From CAUZEO01 sp963578625 (GTDB taxonomy: Bacteria; Verrucomicrobiota; Kiritimatiellia; SLOV01): DNA of 12,418 nt. The stretch's first letter is position 1; every line of letters starts with the position of its first letter. The stretch spans positions 1-12,418 of the forward strand of contig CAUZEO010000145.1 of assembly GCA_963578625.1 (NCBI GenBank), in the 5' to 3' direction. Below the pieces are notes generated by a model. It saw only the letters and a list, made by a program, of their open reading frames with translations. It searched no databases and was not told the origin of the DNA. Of the stretch, positions 6,237 through 12,418 are shown piece after piece. The translations under genes and the position numbers were made by a program.

Positions 6237-7172
6237 CTACTTTGGGCCCTTCACTCGCAGGCCCTTCGGCCACCGATTTGTGAACTTGTCGTGACTCAGG
6301 CGGACCGGCGCACCGGAGGGCATCTCCCGGACGAAAATCTGGTAGTTGGAGTCGGCGTGCTCATGCTGACGCGGCGGACAGGCCGCCCAAAGCAGGAATT
6401 TTCCATCTTCCTCCATCCAGGGAAAATACTCGTGCCCGAATGGAGCATCGTCATCCTGAACTACTTCGACCGTTCCGTCGGCAATGTTGAACGTCTTGAT
6501 TCCCGTTCGCTCCTTCACGGATTTCGAGCTGACCCAGGCGAGGGTTTTTCCTTCGTCGAACCAGTTAGGTTCACAGCCATGCCCAACCTTGCGGATATCT
6601 CCGGTAGCAATTTCCACAATCCCGACAAACCAGGTTCCAGGATAATTCGAGATGATCGCCGCAAATCTGCCGTCGGGCGACACCGTTGGTTTTATCAACG
6701 AAGATCCGTGAAAGATGGAGTCCTTGCGCGGCACCAGGGTAACCGATTCGCCGCCGCCCACCGGAATTTTCACCAGGAATTTTCTACTTCTTTCGAAGTA
6801 GATCCATTCGCCGTCGCTGCTGAATTCGGGAAAGGTGCCATCCCTTACGACCAGCTGATTGTCGCTGCCGTCCACTCGGCAGCGGTAAATATCGGCCTCG
6901 GCATCACGTTCGACGCTTTTCGCCCGGGCGTATGCGATCCAGTGGCCGTCTGGCGACGGATTAGGGTAGATTTCGTGTGTTTCGGTATCGACCACGGTCT
7001 CCAGGTCCGATCCGTCGAGATTCATGCGATAAATGCCGAAGGTGCCGGAACGATTCGAGTCAAAGACAATGTCGTACCCGGGTGCGGCGCCAGTCGGGCG
7101 ATCGCCGGCACCGGATAATGTACAGAGGTGCAGCACAGCCAGAAAAAAAAAGCCGCAACGCCTAGCCCGCAT
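6237..7172 (-). CDS. Secreted TolB-like PD40 beta-propeller protein, 311 aa
   Basis: Predicted periplasmic or surface protein built of PD40/WD40-like blades, as in the C-terminal half of TolB. The N-terminus MRARRCGFFFLAVLHL is a Sec signal peptide. Blade signatures with S-P-D-G or a variant followed by hydrophobic strands occur at about residues 72-82 (NPSPDGHWIAYA), 115-127 (FSSDGEWIYF), 161-173 (VSPDGRFAAII), 200-213 (DEGKTLAWVSS) and 250-263 (EEDGKFLLWAA). A first partial blade YDIVFDSNRSGTFGIYRMNLDGSDL lies near 33-57. No TolB N-terminal domain or enzyme motif is seen, so it is probably a binding protein; the ligand is unknown. I chose the ATG at 7172 because it starts the signal peptide; an upstream ATG at 7226 would add 18 residues read through wzt. 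It overlaps the end of wzt by 11 bases, so it belongs to the exporter operon. Confidence 0.84.
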   Translation of the reverse strand: MRARRCGFFFLAVLHLCTLSGAGDRPTGAAPGYDIVFDSNRSGTFGIYRMNLDGSDLETVVDTETHEIYPNPSPDGHWIAYARAKSVERDAEADIYRCRVDGSDNQLVVRDGTFPEFSSDGEWIYFERSRKFLVKIPVGGGESVTLVPRKDSIFHGSSLIKPTVSPDGRFAAIISNYPGTWFVGIVEIATGDIRKVGHGCEPNWFDEGKTLAWVSSKSVKERTGIKTFNIADGTVEVVQDDDAPFGHEYFPWMEEDGKFLLWAACPPRQHEHADSNYQIFVREMPSGAPVRLSHDKFTNRWPKGLRVKGPK

Positions 7173-8376
7173 CCCGAGGATCCATCTCCCACTGCAAAGG
7201 CATGTAACAACCCTCAAACGCTGCATCCGCAGTCACTGTGATCGTTGAATGATGATCGAGACGGTGGTAATTCGTCTTGTGATCGGCAGAGTGAACCGAG
7301 AAAGACAACAGGTAAATGCCCCGCGCCATTCTCAACTCGCCGATATGCAGCCGGAGAGTTCGGCTTCCCTCTACAAACGGAATGTCGAAATCCTCCAGTT
7401 GGGTGTTGTTCCCGTACAATAGCCGCCCCTCGGAATCCGCGATTGAGAAACCGAAGACGGGAGACACGATGCGTTCTTTAGCTTCAAACGCGATGTCCGC
7501 CGTAAGTTTCTCCCCGAACCGGAACGATTCGCATGGGGATCGATTGCTGTCATGGATCTCAACATTTTTGATCAGGATTTCGCCGCTCCCCCACTCCCGC
7601 CGTAAACCGACCGACTGAAGACTGCGGGAACGCGAGTCGTACGCATCGACAATCGCCTCCGGTTCGCCCAGGCCCTGGACACCCCCTTTTTCCAGAAACA
7701 GAATTCGATGACTCACTTTCTTAATCGTCTCCAAGTCGTGAGAAATGATCAGCATCGTTTTCCCCTCGTCTCGAAATTCGCCGATTCGCTCGAGGCATTT
7801 TCGCTGAAACGAAACATCCCCCACCGCGAGAACTTCATCCAGAAGAAGAATATCCGGATCGACCTCTACCGCGACCGCGAATCCCAATCGCACGTACATA
7901 CCCGATGAGTAGTGTTTGACCGGCTGGTCGATGAATTCGTTCAATTCCGCGAACTCCACGATACTCTCGAACCGATCCGCCATGCGGGCGCGAGAAAGCC
8001 CCATGATTGCGCCGGCGAGGTAGACGTTCTCCCGGCCGGTCAATTCGGGGTGAAATCCGGCGCCCAGTTCCAGGAGCGAGGAGATTTTTCCATGCGTTTC
8101 GACGGATCCGGCGGTCGGCTGTTTGGTGCCCGCCAGCAGCGCCAGCAGGGTGCTCTTGCCGGCGCCATTCGCGCCGACGATGCCGAGAGTTTCGCCGGTT
8201 TGCACCGAAAAGGAAACATCCCGGAGGGCCCAGAACTCCTCTCGGGCCTTTCGCCGGCCGGTGATCCAATCAAGCGTCAACGACTTGAGCGTGGATTCGC
8301 CCCGGGACTGAAGTAGAAATTTCTTTCCCAGATCCTGCACGTTGATCGCGTGGGTGGTAGCGCCGGTGCCACTCAT
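7162..8376 (-). CDS. wzt: Wzt-type ABC transporter ATPase for polysaccharide export, 404 aa
   Basis: Nucleotide-binding subunit of an O-antigen/teichoic-acid-type ABC exporter, working at the inner face of the inner membrane with the Wzm permease encoded just upstream. Visible are Walker A GANGAGKST (68-76), the Q-loop region around 100-115 (LLELGAGFHPELTGRENV), signature SSGMYVRLGF (157-166), Walker B DPDILLLDE (173-181) and the H-loop SHD (212-214). The SSGM signature and EVLAVGD are typical of this subfamily. About residues 258-395 form a C-terminal beta-sandwich (GFSIADSEGRLLYGNN, then ARGIYLLSFSVHS) like Wzt_C. In E. coli O8/O9a that domain binds the modified end of the O-chain, so this exporter may also recognise a capped glycan. 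The ATG overlaps the wzm stop as ATGA and has GGAG seven bases upstream. Confidence 0.93.
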   Translation of the reverse strand: MSGTGATTHAINVQDLGKKFLLQSRGESTLKSLTLDWITGRRKAREEFWALRDVSFSVQTGETLGIVGANGAGKSTLLALLAGTKQPTAGSVETHGKISSLLELGAGFHPELTGRENVYLAGAIMGLSRARMADRFESIVEFAELNEFIDQPVKHYSSGMYVRLGFAVAVEVDPDILLLDEVLAVGDVSFQRKCLERIGEFRDEGKTMLIISHDLETIKKVSHRILFLEKGGVQGLGEPEAIVDAYDSRSRSLQSVGLRREWGSGEILIKNVEIHDSNRSPCESFRFGEKLTADIAFEAKERIVSPVFGFSIADSEGRLLYGNNTQLEDFDIPFVEGSRTLRLHIGELRMARGIYLLSFSVHSADHKTNYHRLDHHSTITVTADAAFEGCYMPLQWEMDPRDAG

Positions 8377-9227
8377 AATTCATCTCCGAAGCGCTGCTCA
8401 AGCCTCGAGAACACTCCGAGCCCGATGAAGAGAATCGCCCAGGAGAGGAGGAAGGGGGCAACGAACATGCCCATAGGAAGTACATCTTCGCTCAAAAGTA
8501 CGGATCGATAGGAAGTCACGATCCCCGCCATCGGATTGGCGAGATAGCATGCGTGCAAAATCTTTGCGGTATTCTCCGTAATCTGGGTTTGGTCGGCAAG
8601 CGCTTCTGTAACCTCGGTGGCATCGGAAAGCTGCGTCCGGGCCGCCAGCGTATCCGTCACATAGGCATTGGTGTACATGACCGGAGATAGAAAAAACCAG
8701 GCCAGCAGCATCACGCTCATCAGATGTTCCACGTCCCTGAAGAGCACATTGATACTTGAAACAAGGAGGCTGAGCCCGAGGCACAGGGCAAACTGCGTAA
8801 GTAGGATCAGTGGTAAAAAGTATAACGCGGCGGGTTCGGCGTGCCGAAAGAAGAGAAAGACAAGGAGCACAGCGAACGTCAGCAGGTAATTGATGGAATT
8901 GGCGCAAACCGTGGAAAGAGGCAGCAAGAAACGGGGGAAAGCGGTTTTCGTAACTAGATTTGCATTCCCAAGGATGGAGTTGAGGGAATCCCCGAGACTC
9001 ATGGCCACGAATTGCCAGACGATAATGCCGGTGATGAGCGCATTGATGGAAATCTGGATTTTCAGCAGGCGAATAAACGCCCAATAAATCAGGATCAGGA
9101 ATATGGGCCCAAGGAGCGTCCAGAAGAACCCGAGAACGGAATTCTTATACCGAATCTTCAGATTTCGCTGTACAAGGATCCATAGAAGTTCCCGATGGGA
9201 GAGCAGATCTCGCAGAAGGGATCTCAT
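8373..9227 (-). CDS. wzm: Wzm-type ABC-2 permease for polysaccharide export, 284 aa
   Basis: Membrane subunit of the Wzm/Wzt exporter, expected to carry an undecaprenyl-linked glycan across the inner membrane. The N-terminal elbow RNLKIRYKNSVLGFFWTLLGP (21-41) is the hallmark of this family. About six hydrophobic helices follow (roughly 34-54, 63-82, 107-127, 135-158, 170-188, 256-274). LFRDVEHLM (162-170) and the NPMAGIVTSYR block (231-241) are conserved landmarks. Between the SPV turn (181) and NPMAG (231) lies a polar stretch rich in T, A, D, E and Q (about 188-224) that makes this extracytoplasmic loop roughly 25 residues longer than I expect. The gene starts five bases after the perM stop with no obvious ribosome site, so its translation probably depends on perM. 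Family membership is clear; the exact glycan is not. Confidence 0.92.
   Translation of the reverse strand: MRSLLRDLLSHRELLWILVQRNLKIRYKNSVLGFFWTLLGPIFLILIYWAFIRLLKIQISINALITGIIVWQFVAMSLGDSLNSILGNANLVTKTAFPRFLLPLSTVCANSINYLLTFAVLLVFLFFRHAEPAALYFLPLILLTQFALCLGLSLLVSSINVLFRDVEHLMSVMLLAWFFLSPVMYTNAYVTDTLAARTQLSDATEVTEALADQTQITENTAKILHACYLANPMAGIVTSYRSVLLSEDVLPMGMFVAPFLLSWAILFIGLGVFSRLEQRFGDEL
8384..8387 (-). promoter_or_regulatory. Ribosome binding site of wzt inside the end of wzm
   Basis: GGAG on the minus strand lies seven bases before the wzt ATG, within the last codons of wzm. With the ATGA overlap it points to coupled translation of permease and ATPase. Confidence 0.6.
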
Positions 9228-9232
9228 GGCCG

Positions 9233-10327
9233 TCAGGAGTCAGTCCCGGATTCCGGCGTCACTTCACTCGTTTCCTTGGGGTTCATCCACCGGTTCAACC
9301 AGGCCTTGAGCACCGATTGAACGAGGGTTGCCAGGGGAATCGCGAAGAAGACTCCCCAGAAACCCCAGATTCCACCGAAAAAAATCACGGCCACGATGAT
9401 GGCGACCGGATGCAAGTTAACGACTTCAGAAAGGAGAAGCGGCCCGAGGAGATTTCCGTCAAGCAACTGAATGATGCCGTACGCGATGAGGACCCAGGCA
9501 AGTTGCCACGTGAATCCGAAGTCGAAGTATCCGATAATTGCAATGGGTAAGGTCATCACGGCTGCGCCGATGTAGGGAACGAGAACGGAGAGCCCGACGA
9601 ACAGGCTGATCAGCATGGCGAAATCAAGTCCGAGCGACATGAACGTCACATAACTGGCGGCCCAGACGAGGAGGATCTCCCAGACCTTGCCGCGGATGTA
9701 ATTGCCGATTTGCAGATCCACGTCACGCCACACCTGCCCCGCCAGCCGGCTTTCCGTGGGGATGAACTGGGTGAACCACGTTTTGATCTTTTCTTTGTCC
9801 TTCAAGAAGAAGAAGACCATGAGGGGCACCAAAATGAGATAGATGAGGATGGTGAATAAATTCAGAATTCCCTGCCACGAAACCTCGACCATTCGCGGCC
9901 CCATGCTTGTCAGTTCCTGGCCGATATGAGTTACGATTTGCTCTACCTGATTTGTCGCAACCAACTCGGGAAACCGCTCCGGCAGCATCATGAGTTCATC
10001 CTGCCCCTTCGTAATCATGACCGGAATTTGCTTTCCCAGATCTACAACCTGCTTGGACAAGAGGGGGAGCAGCCCGCACAGCAGAACGAGAGAAACCATG
10101 AAAACAGTAACCACGAAGATGACGCCGAGAATTCTCCGGGCACCCCGCTGCTCAAAGCGGGCGACCACGCCCTCCAGCAGATACGCGATCACCATGCTGG
10201 CCAGCACGGGGGCGAGGATCCGGCCAAAAAACAGGATCACCAGGAACCCGGCCAACAGCGCGAGTGCGAGAATCACTACCTGAGGGTCGGAAAAATGACG
10301 CCGGACCCAGTCGCGGATGACGTTCAT
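9233..10327 (-). CDS. perM: PerM-like AI-2E family membrane transporter, 364 aa
   Basis: Polytopic inner-membrane protein of the AI-2E transporter / UPF0118 family, whose members have been linked to autoinducer-2 export, Na+/H+ antiport or general permease roles. The real substrate here is unknown. Features are W-x-RR-x-FSDP at the N-terminus, LAPVLASMVIAYLLEG (38-53), LVPLMVFFFLKDKEK (166-180), LAGQVWRD followed by NYIRGKVWE (195-217), PYIGAAVMTLPIA (251-263), LDGNLLGPLLLSE (289-301), VNLHPVAII (303-311) and GFWGVFFAIPLATL (322-335). From memory these blocks match E. coli PerM nearly position by position, and PerM's start also aligns, supporting the ATG at 10327. About eight hydrophobic helices are present, with an alpha-helical segment near 90-145. 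The acidic Ser/Thr tail is probably disordered. It is followed within five bases by wzm. Confidence 0.9.
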   Translation of the reverse strand: MNVIRDWVRRHFSDPQVVILALALLAGFLVILFFGRILAPVLASMVIAYLLEGVVARFEQRGARRILGVIFVVTVFMVSLVLLCGLLPLLSKQVVDLGKQIPVMITKGQDELMMLPERFPELVATNQVEQIVTHIGQELTSMGPRMVEVSWQGILNLFTILIYLILVPLMVFFFLKDKEKIKTWFTQFIPTESRLAGQVWRDVDLQIGNYIRGKVWEILLVWAASYVTFMSLGLDFAMLISLFVGLSVLVPYIGAAVMTLPIAIIGYFDFGFTWQLAWVLIAYGIIQLLDGNLLGPLLLSEVVNLHPVAIIVAVIFFGGIWGFWGVFFAIPLATLVQSVLKAWLNRWMNPKETSEVTPESGTDS

Positions 10328-10341
10328 ACCCGCTTATGCAT
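10324..10341 (-). other. Five-codon mini-ORF overlapping the perM start
   Basis: On the minus strand an ATG at 10341-10339 opens M-H-K-R-V and ends in a TGA sharing bases with the perM ATG (ATGA). The ATG directly follows AGGAAA, itself part of a palindrome. It could help ribosomes load onto perM, which lacks its own Shine-Dalgarno sequence, but the AGG-to-ATG spacing is short and chance is quite possible. Confidence 0.2.
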
Positions 10342-10361
10342 TTTCCTCGGCCCGAGGAAAA
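10341..10361. repeat. Perfect palindrome with ten-base arms between pilC and perM
   Basis: TTTTCCTCGG and CCGAGGAAAA flank a single central base (10351). As RNA in the sense of the genes it gives a stem with T on the 5' side and A on the 3' side, the reverse of an intrinsic terminator, and no T run follows. It may be a protein-binding operator for a promoter in this 59-base gap or a structure affecting perM translation. The centre lies only 24 bases upstream of the perM start. Confidence 0.45.
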
Positions 10362-10386
10362 GGCGAAAAGATGCAAAGTATGCGGG

Positions 10387-11673
10387 TTACGCGTTACTCA
10401 GGTTTCCAATAATCGCGATCAGAGGCAGAAACAGAGCGATGACAATGGTCCCGACGATGACGGCAAGAAACACGATGAGGATCGGTTCGATGACCGACGT
10501 AATGCCGACGACGGCATTATCGACTTCATCTTCGTAGTTATCCGCGACACGCTCCAGCATGTCCGGCAATGCGCCGGTCTCTTCCCCGACTTCCACCATA
10601 CTGACCACGACCGGCGGGAAAATCCCACTCGCCTCGATGGGCGGCGACATGTTTTCCCCTTCTTTCACGGCATCGTGGACCTTGTTGACTGCAACAGCCA
10701 CCACTTCGTTCCCGGCGGTATCACGCACGATGTTGAGTGCCTGCAGAACCGGTACGCCGGAGTTCATCAGCGTGCCCAGGGTTCGCGAGAACCGGGCAAT
10801 GGCGGTACGCTGAAGAAGACTGCCGAACAGGGGAATCTTGAACTTGAACCAGTCGATGGCATACCGGCCTTTTTTCGTTCTTCCGAACGCGTAGACGCCG
10901 ACGACGACCCCCACGATGACGCCAATAACGGCGTACCAGTAATCTACGAGGCCGCGGCTGCTATTGATGACGAAGCGGGTAAGTCCCGGCAACTGCTCAT
11001 CTCCCAACATATCGGAAAATATCTCTTCAAACTTCGGAATAATGAAAACCATCAGGAAGGTAAGAATCGCCATCGCCATTACCATGACCACGATCGGGTA
11101 TATCATGGCAGCGGTAACCTTATTCTTTATCTTCTGGGCCTTCTCCATGAACTCAGCAAGGCGGCGAAGCACAATATCAAGGATACCGCCGACCTCTCCT
11201 GCTTTCACCATGTTGACGAACAGGCGGTTAAAGATCCGTGGATGCTGGGCGAGAGATTCAGCGAACGTGGTTCCCGACTCGATCGAATCGGCCATTGCCT
11301 CGATCGCGTCGCCGAGCACCAGATTCTTTTCCTGTTTCTGGAGGACACGAAGTCCGCGCACCAGGGGCAGTCCTGCGTCAATCAAAGTCGCCAACTGGCG
11401 GGTGAATGCCATCAGCACTTTCTGCTTCACGCCGCCCATGTTGGGCATGCGGATTTGCATGTTGAGCCCTTTGGCTCCGCCTTTTTTTGCTTTCTTCCCG
11501 AAAAGCGCACCCGCACGCGCCTTGGTACCGGCAGCGCCTACTTCGTCGATGTCTGTTGGAAACAGGCCCTTTTCACGAATGTTGCTGATGGCAGCCGTCT
11601 GGTTGCTGGCATCGATCGTGCCTTTCTGTTCCTGGCCCGTCGCATCGAGGGCGATATATGAGAACTTCGGCAT
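10387..11673 (-). CDS. pilC: PilC/GspF-type inner-membrane platform protein of type IV pilus or type II secretion, 428 aa
   Basis: Inner-membrane platform that couples the cytoplasmic assembly ATPase to pilin polymerisation. The N-terminal cytoplasmic region begins MPKFSYIALDATGQEQKG, typical of the family, with R33 onward matching the usual LREKGLFP-like element. Two T2SSF domains are seen at about 88-211 and 291-413, each starting with an F-TRQLATLIDAGLPLVRGL-like helix (90-108; the second is FSRTLGTLMNSGVPVLQAL at 295-313). KAGEVGGILDIVL (157-169) and EVGEETGALPDML (361-373) are the paired conserved motifs. Membrane helices lie at about 193-215, 243-263 and 396-420. A Lys/Gly-rich linker at 50-70 is slightly long. 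Length fits PilC (about 400-420). The ATPase gene is immediately upstream. Pilus versus secretion role cannot be fixed without the rest of the locus; I favour PilC. Confidence 0.93.
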   Translation of the reverse strand: MPKFSYIALDATGQEQKGTIDASNQTAAISNIREKGLFPTDIDEVGAAGTKARAGALFGKKAKKGGAKGLNMQIRMPNMGGVKQKVLMAFTRQLATLIDAGLPLVRGLRVLQKQEKNLVLGDAIEAMADSIESGTTFAESLAQHPRIFNRLFVNMVKAGEVGGILDIVLRRLAEFMEKAQKIKNKVTAAMIYPIVVMVMAMAILTFLMVFIIPKFEEIFSDMLGDEQLPGLTRFVINSSRGLVDYWYAVIGVIVGVVVGVYAFGRTKKGRYAIDWFKFKIPLFGSLLQRTAIARFSRTLGTLMNSGVPVLQALNIVRDTAGNEVVAVAVNKVHDAVKEGENMSPPIEASGIFPPVVVSMVEVGEETGALPDMLERVADNYEDEVDNAVVGITSVIEPILIVFLAVIVGTIVIALFLPLIAIIGNLSNA

Positions 11674-11705
11674 GGCTCTTCCCGTCTCCGTTTCTCGCCA
11701 CTGGT

Positions 11706-11727
11706 CTCTCCGGAACCACCCGGAAAG
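11706..11727 (-). other. Intercistronic hairpin between the ATPase gene and pilC
   Basis: On the minus strand CTTTCCGG, a six-base loop GTGGTT and CCGGAGAG form an eight-pair stem with one G-U pair. It lies 17 bases after the ATPase stop and about 30 bases before the pilC ATG. No T run follows, so termination is unlikely. Transcript processing or tuning of the ATPase to platform ratio is a reasonable guess. Confidence 0.4.
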
Positions 11728-11744
11728 ACAGGGACAAATGTCTC

Positions 11745-12418
11745 TTACGTATAGCGTGTCACTTCATCCACCGTCGTATAGCCGTCCAGGATACATCGGA
11801 TCCCATCGTCCCGGAGCGTGCGCATCCCCAACTCTACAGCCTTGTCGCGAAGCGCGATGGCCGGCTTCCGCTCGATGATCTGCTCCCGGATAGGGTCCGA
11901 TACTTGAAGGTATTCGTAAATGCCTCTCCGTCCGAGATATCCAGTGCCGTTGCACTCCGGGCATCCCTTGCCAAAGTAAAAAGGCTGCCCCCCAACATCT
12001 TCGGTAGTCAGTCCGAGGCTCCGAATCACGGTCTCATCGGGGTCGTAGGCTTCCCGGCACTTCGAGCAAATGGTTCGGATCAACCGCTGACCCACGACGG
12101 ACTCCAGAGTCGATGCAATAAGAAAAGGTTCGACGCCCATATCGACCAACCGCGTGACCGCGCCCGGTGCGTCATTGGTGTGCAGCGTGCTGAAAACAAG
12201 GTGACCAGTAAGAGAGGCCTGAATCGCGATTTGGGCGGTCTCCAGGTCCCGAATTTCCCCGACCATAATGATGTCCGGGTCCTGCCGCAGGAATGCTCGC
12301 AATGCGCGAGCGAACGTGACGCCGGTGGCCTCACTCACTGGGAGTTGGACGATTCCGTCAATATCGTACTCGACCGGCTCCTCAGCGGTAAGGAGCTTGC
12401 TTTCGATCTTGTTGATCG
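11745..12418 (-). CDS. pilB: Type IV pilus / type II secretion assembly ATPase (PilB/GspE), C-terminal part, start outside the window
   Basis: C-terminal 224 codons of a hexameric secretion ATPase that powers pilin assembly through PilC. The reading frame stays open to the window edge; an internal GTG at 12338 is not the start. Seen in order: KLLTAEEPVEYDIDGIVQ (Asp box, about 7-24 of the visible part), DPDIIMVGEIRD (Walker B, 46-57), TGHLVFSTLHTND (His box, 70-82), GQRLIRTICSKC (109-120), then a four-cysteine zinc site C-x2-C (117/120) and C-x2-C (152/155, in GCPECNGTGYLGRRGIYE). The C-terminus follows the usual GMRTLRDDGIRCILDGYTTVDEVTR pattern. Walker A is not in the window. The zinc site and adjacency to pilC fit PilB or GspE rather than the retraction ATPase PilT. 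Confidence 0.92.
   Translation of the reverse strand, partial: INKIESKLLTAEEPVEYDIDGIVQLPVSEATGVTFARALRAFLRQDPDIIMVGEIRDLETAQIAIQASLTGHLVFSTLHTNDAPGAVTRLVDMGVEPFLIASTLESVVGQRLIRTICSKCREAYDPDETVIRSLGLTTEDVGGQPFYFGKGCPECNGTGYLGRRGIYEYLQVSDPIREQIIERKPAIALRDKAVELGMRTLRDDGIRCILDGYTTVDEVTRYT

Noticed and set aside
6291..7118. 275-codon plus-strand frame opposite the PD40 gene
   Set aside because: No domain or signal seen; the opposite strand encodes a clear signal peptide and PD40 blades.
7173..7226. Upstream ATG at 7226 for the PD40 gene
   Set aside because: It would bury the signal peptide behind 18 residues and increase overlap with wzt; the ATG at 7172 begins the signal peptide directly.
10341..10361. 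Palindrome read as an intrinsic terminator of pilC
   Set aside because: The flanks are T before and A after the stem in the direction of transcription, the opposite of a terminator, and no T run follows.
10336..11661. 441-codon open frame on the plus strand opposite pilC
   Set aside because: The predicted protein is rich in His, Asp and Arg with no domain pattern, and it mirrors a strongly conserved PilC gene; it is a shadow of codon use on the other strand.
11745..12338. GTG at 12338 as the start of the ATPase gene
   Set aside because: The frame stays open to the window edge and the residues upstream of this codon match the conserved Asp-box region of PilB/GspE, so the gene is simply cut by the window.
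1..12418. CRISPR arrays, tRNA or rRNA genes, insertion sequences, defence or toxin-antitoxin genes
   Set aside because: I looked on both strands and saw no regularly spaced repeats, cloverleaf-type sequence, transposase motifs or known defence domains; almost all sequence is covered by the envelope-related genes listed.

Overview
This window is a dense stretch of bacterial chromosome with mid-50s percent GC by eye. It encodes ten clear protein genes on the minus strand and one small lipoprotein gene on the plus strand. A Wzm/Wzt polysaccharide exporter, a type IV pilus (or type II secretion) ATPase and platform protein, a lipoprotein and a secreted TPR protein point to a Gram-negative-type, two-membrane bacterium. 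The perM product resembles proteobacterial PerM closely, but the other genes do not place the organism. A deltaproteobacterium-like lineage or an uncultivated candidate phylum would both fit. I see no tRNA, rRNA, CRISPR, transposase, integrase or phage gene.

Right half, all transcribed right to left: a pilB/gspE-type ATPase (its start lies outside the window), pilC, perM (AI-2E family transporter-like protein), wzm (ABC-2 permease), wzt (ABC ATPase with a C-terminal Wzt_C-like domain), and a secreted PD40 beta-propeller protein. The genes from perM to the PD40 protein are separated by 5 bases or overlap by 4 and 11 bases, so they are probably one transcription unit. pilB and pilC are separated by a 71-base gap holding a stable hairpin, and pilC and perM by a 59-base gap holding a perfect palindrome.

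Middle: the lipoprotein gene on the plus strand converges on the PD40 gene across a 30-base gap containing a perfect 16-base GC-rich palindrome. It diverges from a minus-strand pair encoding a flippase-like membrane protein (LPG synthase TM / UPF0104 family) and an overlapping left-handed beta-helix acyltransferase. That pair probably acts in glycolipid or surface-glycan metabolism.

Left end: a TIGR02757/DUF2400 protein of unknown function, preceded by a good sigma-70-like promoter whose -10 box contains the first possible ATG, and then a 943-residue secreted TPR protein whose leader holds a run of eight G.

The shared theme is the cell envelope: pilus assembly, glycan export, glycolipid handling and secreted scaffold proteins. 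I found no evidence for a wholly new system. The most interesting leads are the possibly leaderless promoter of the DUF2400 gene, the expanded extracytoplasmic loop in Wzm, the REP-like palindrome adjoining a stop codon, and the pilus-perM-exporter gene order.
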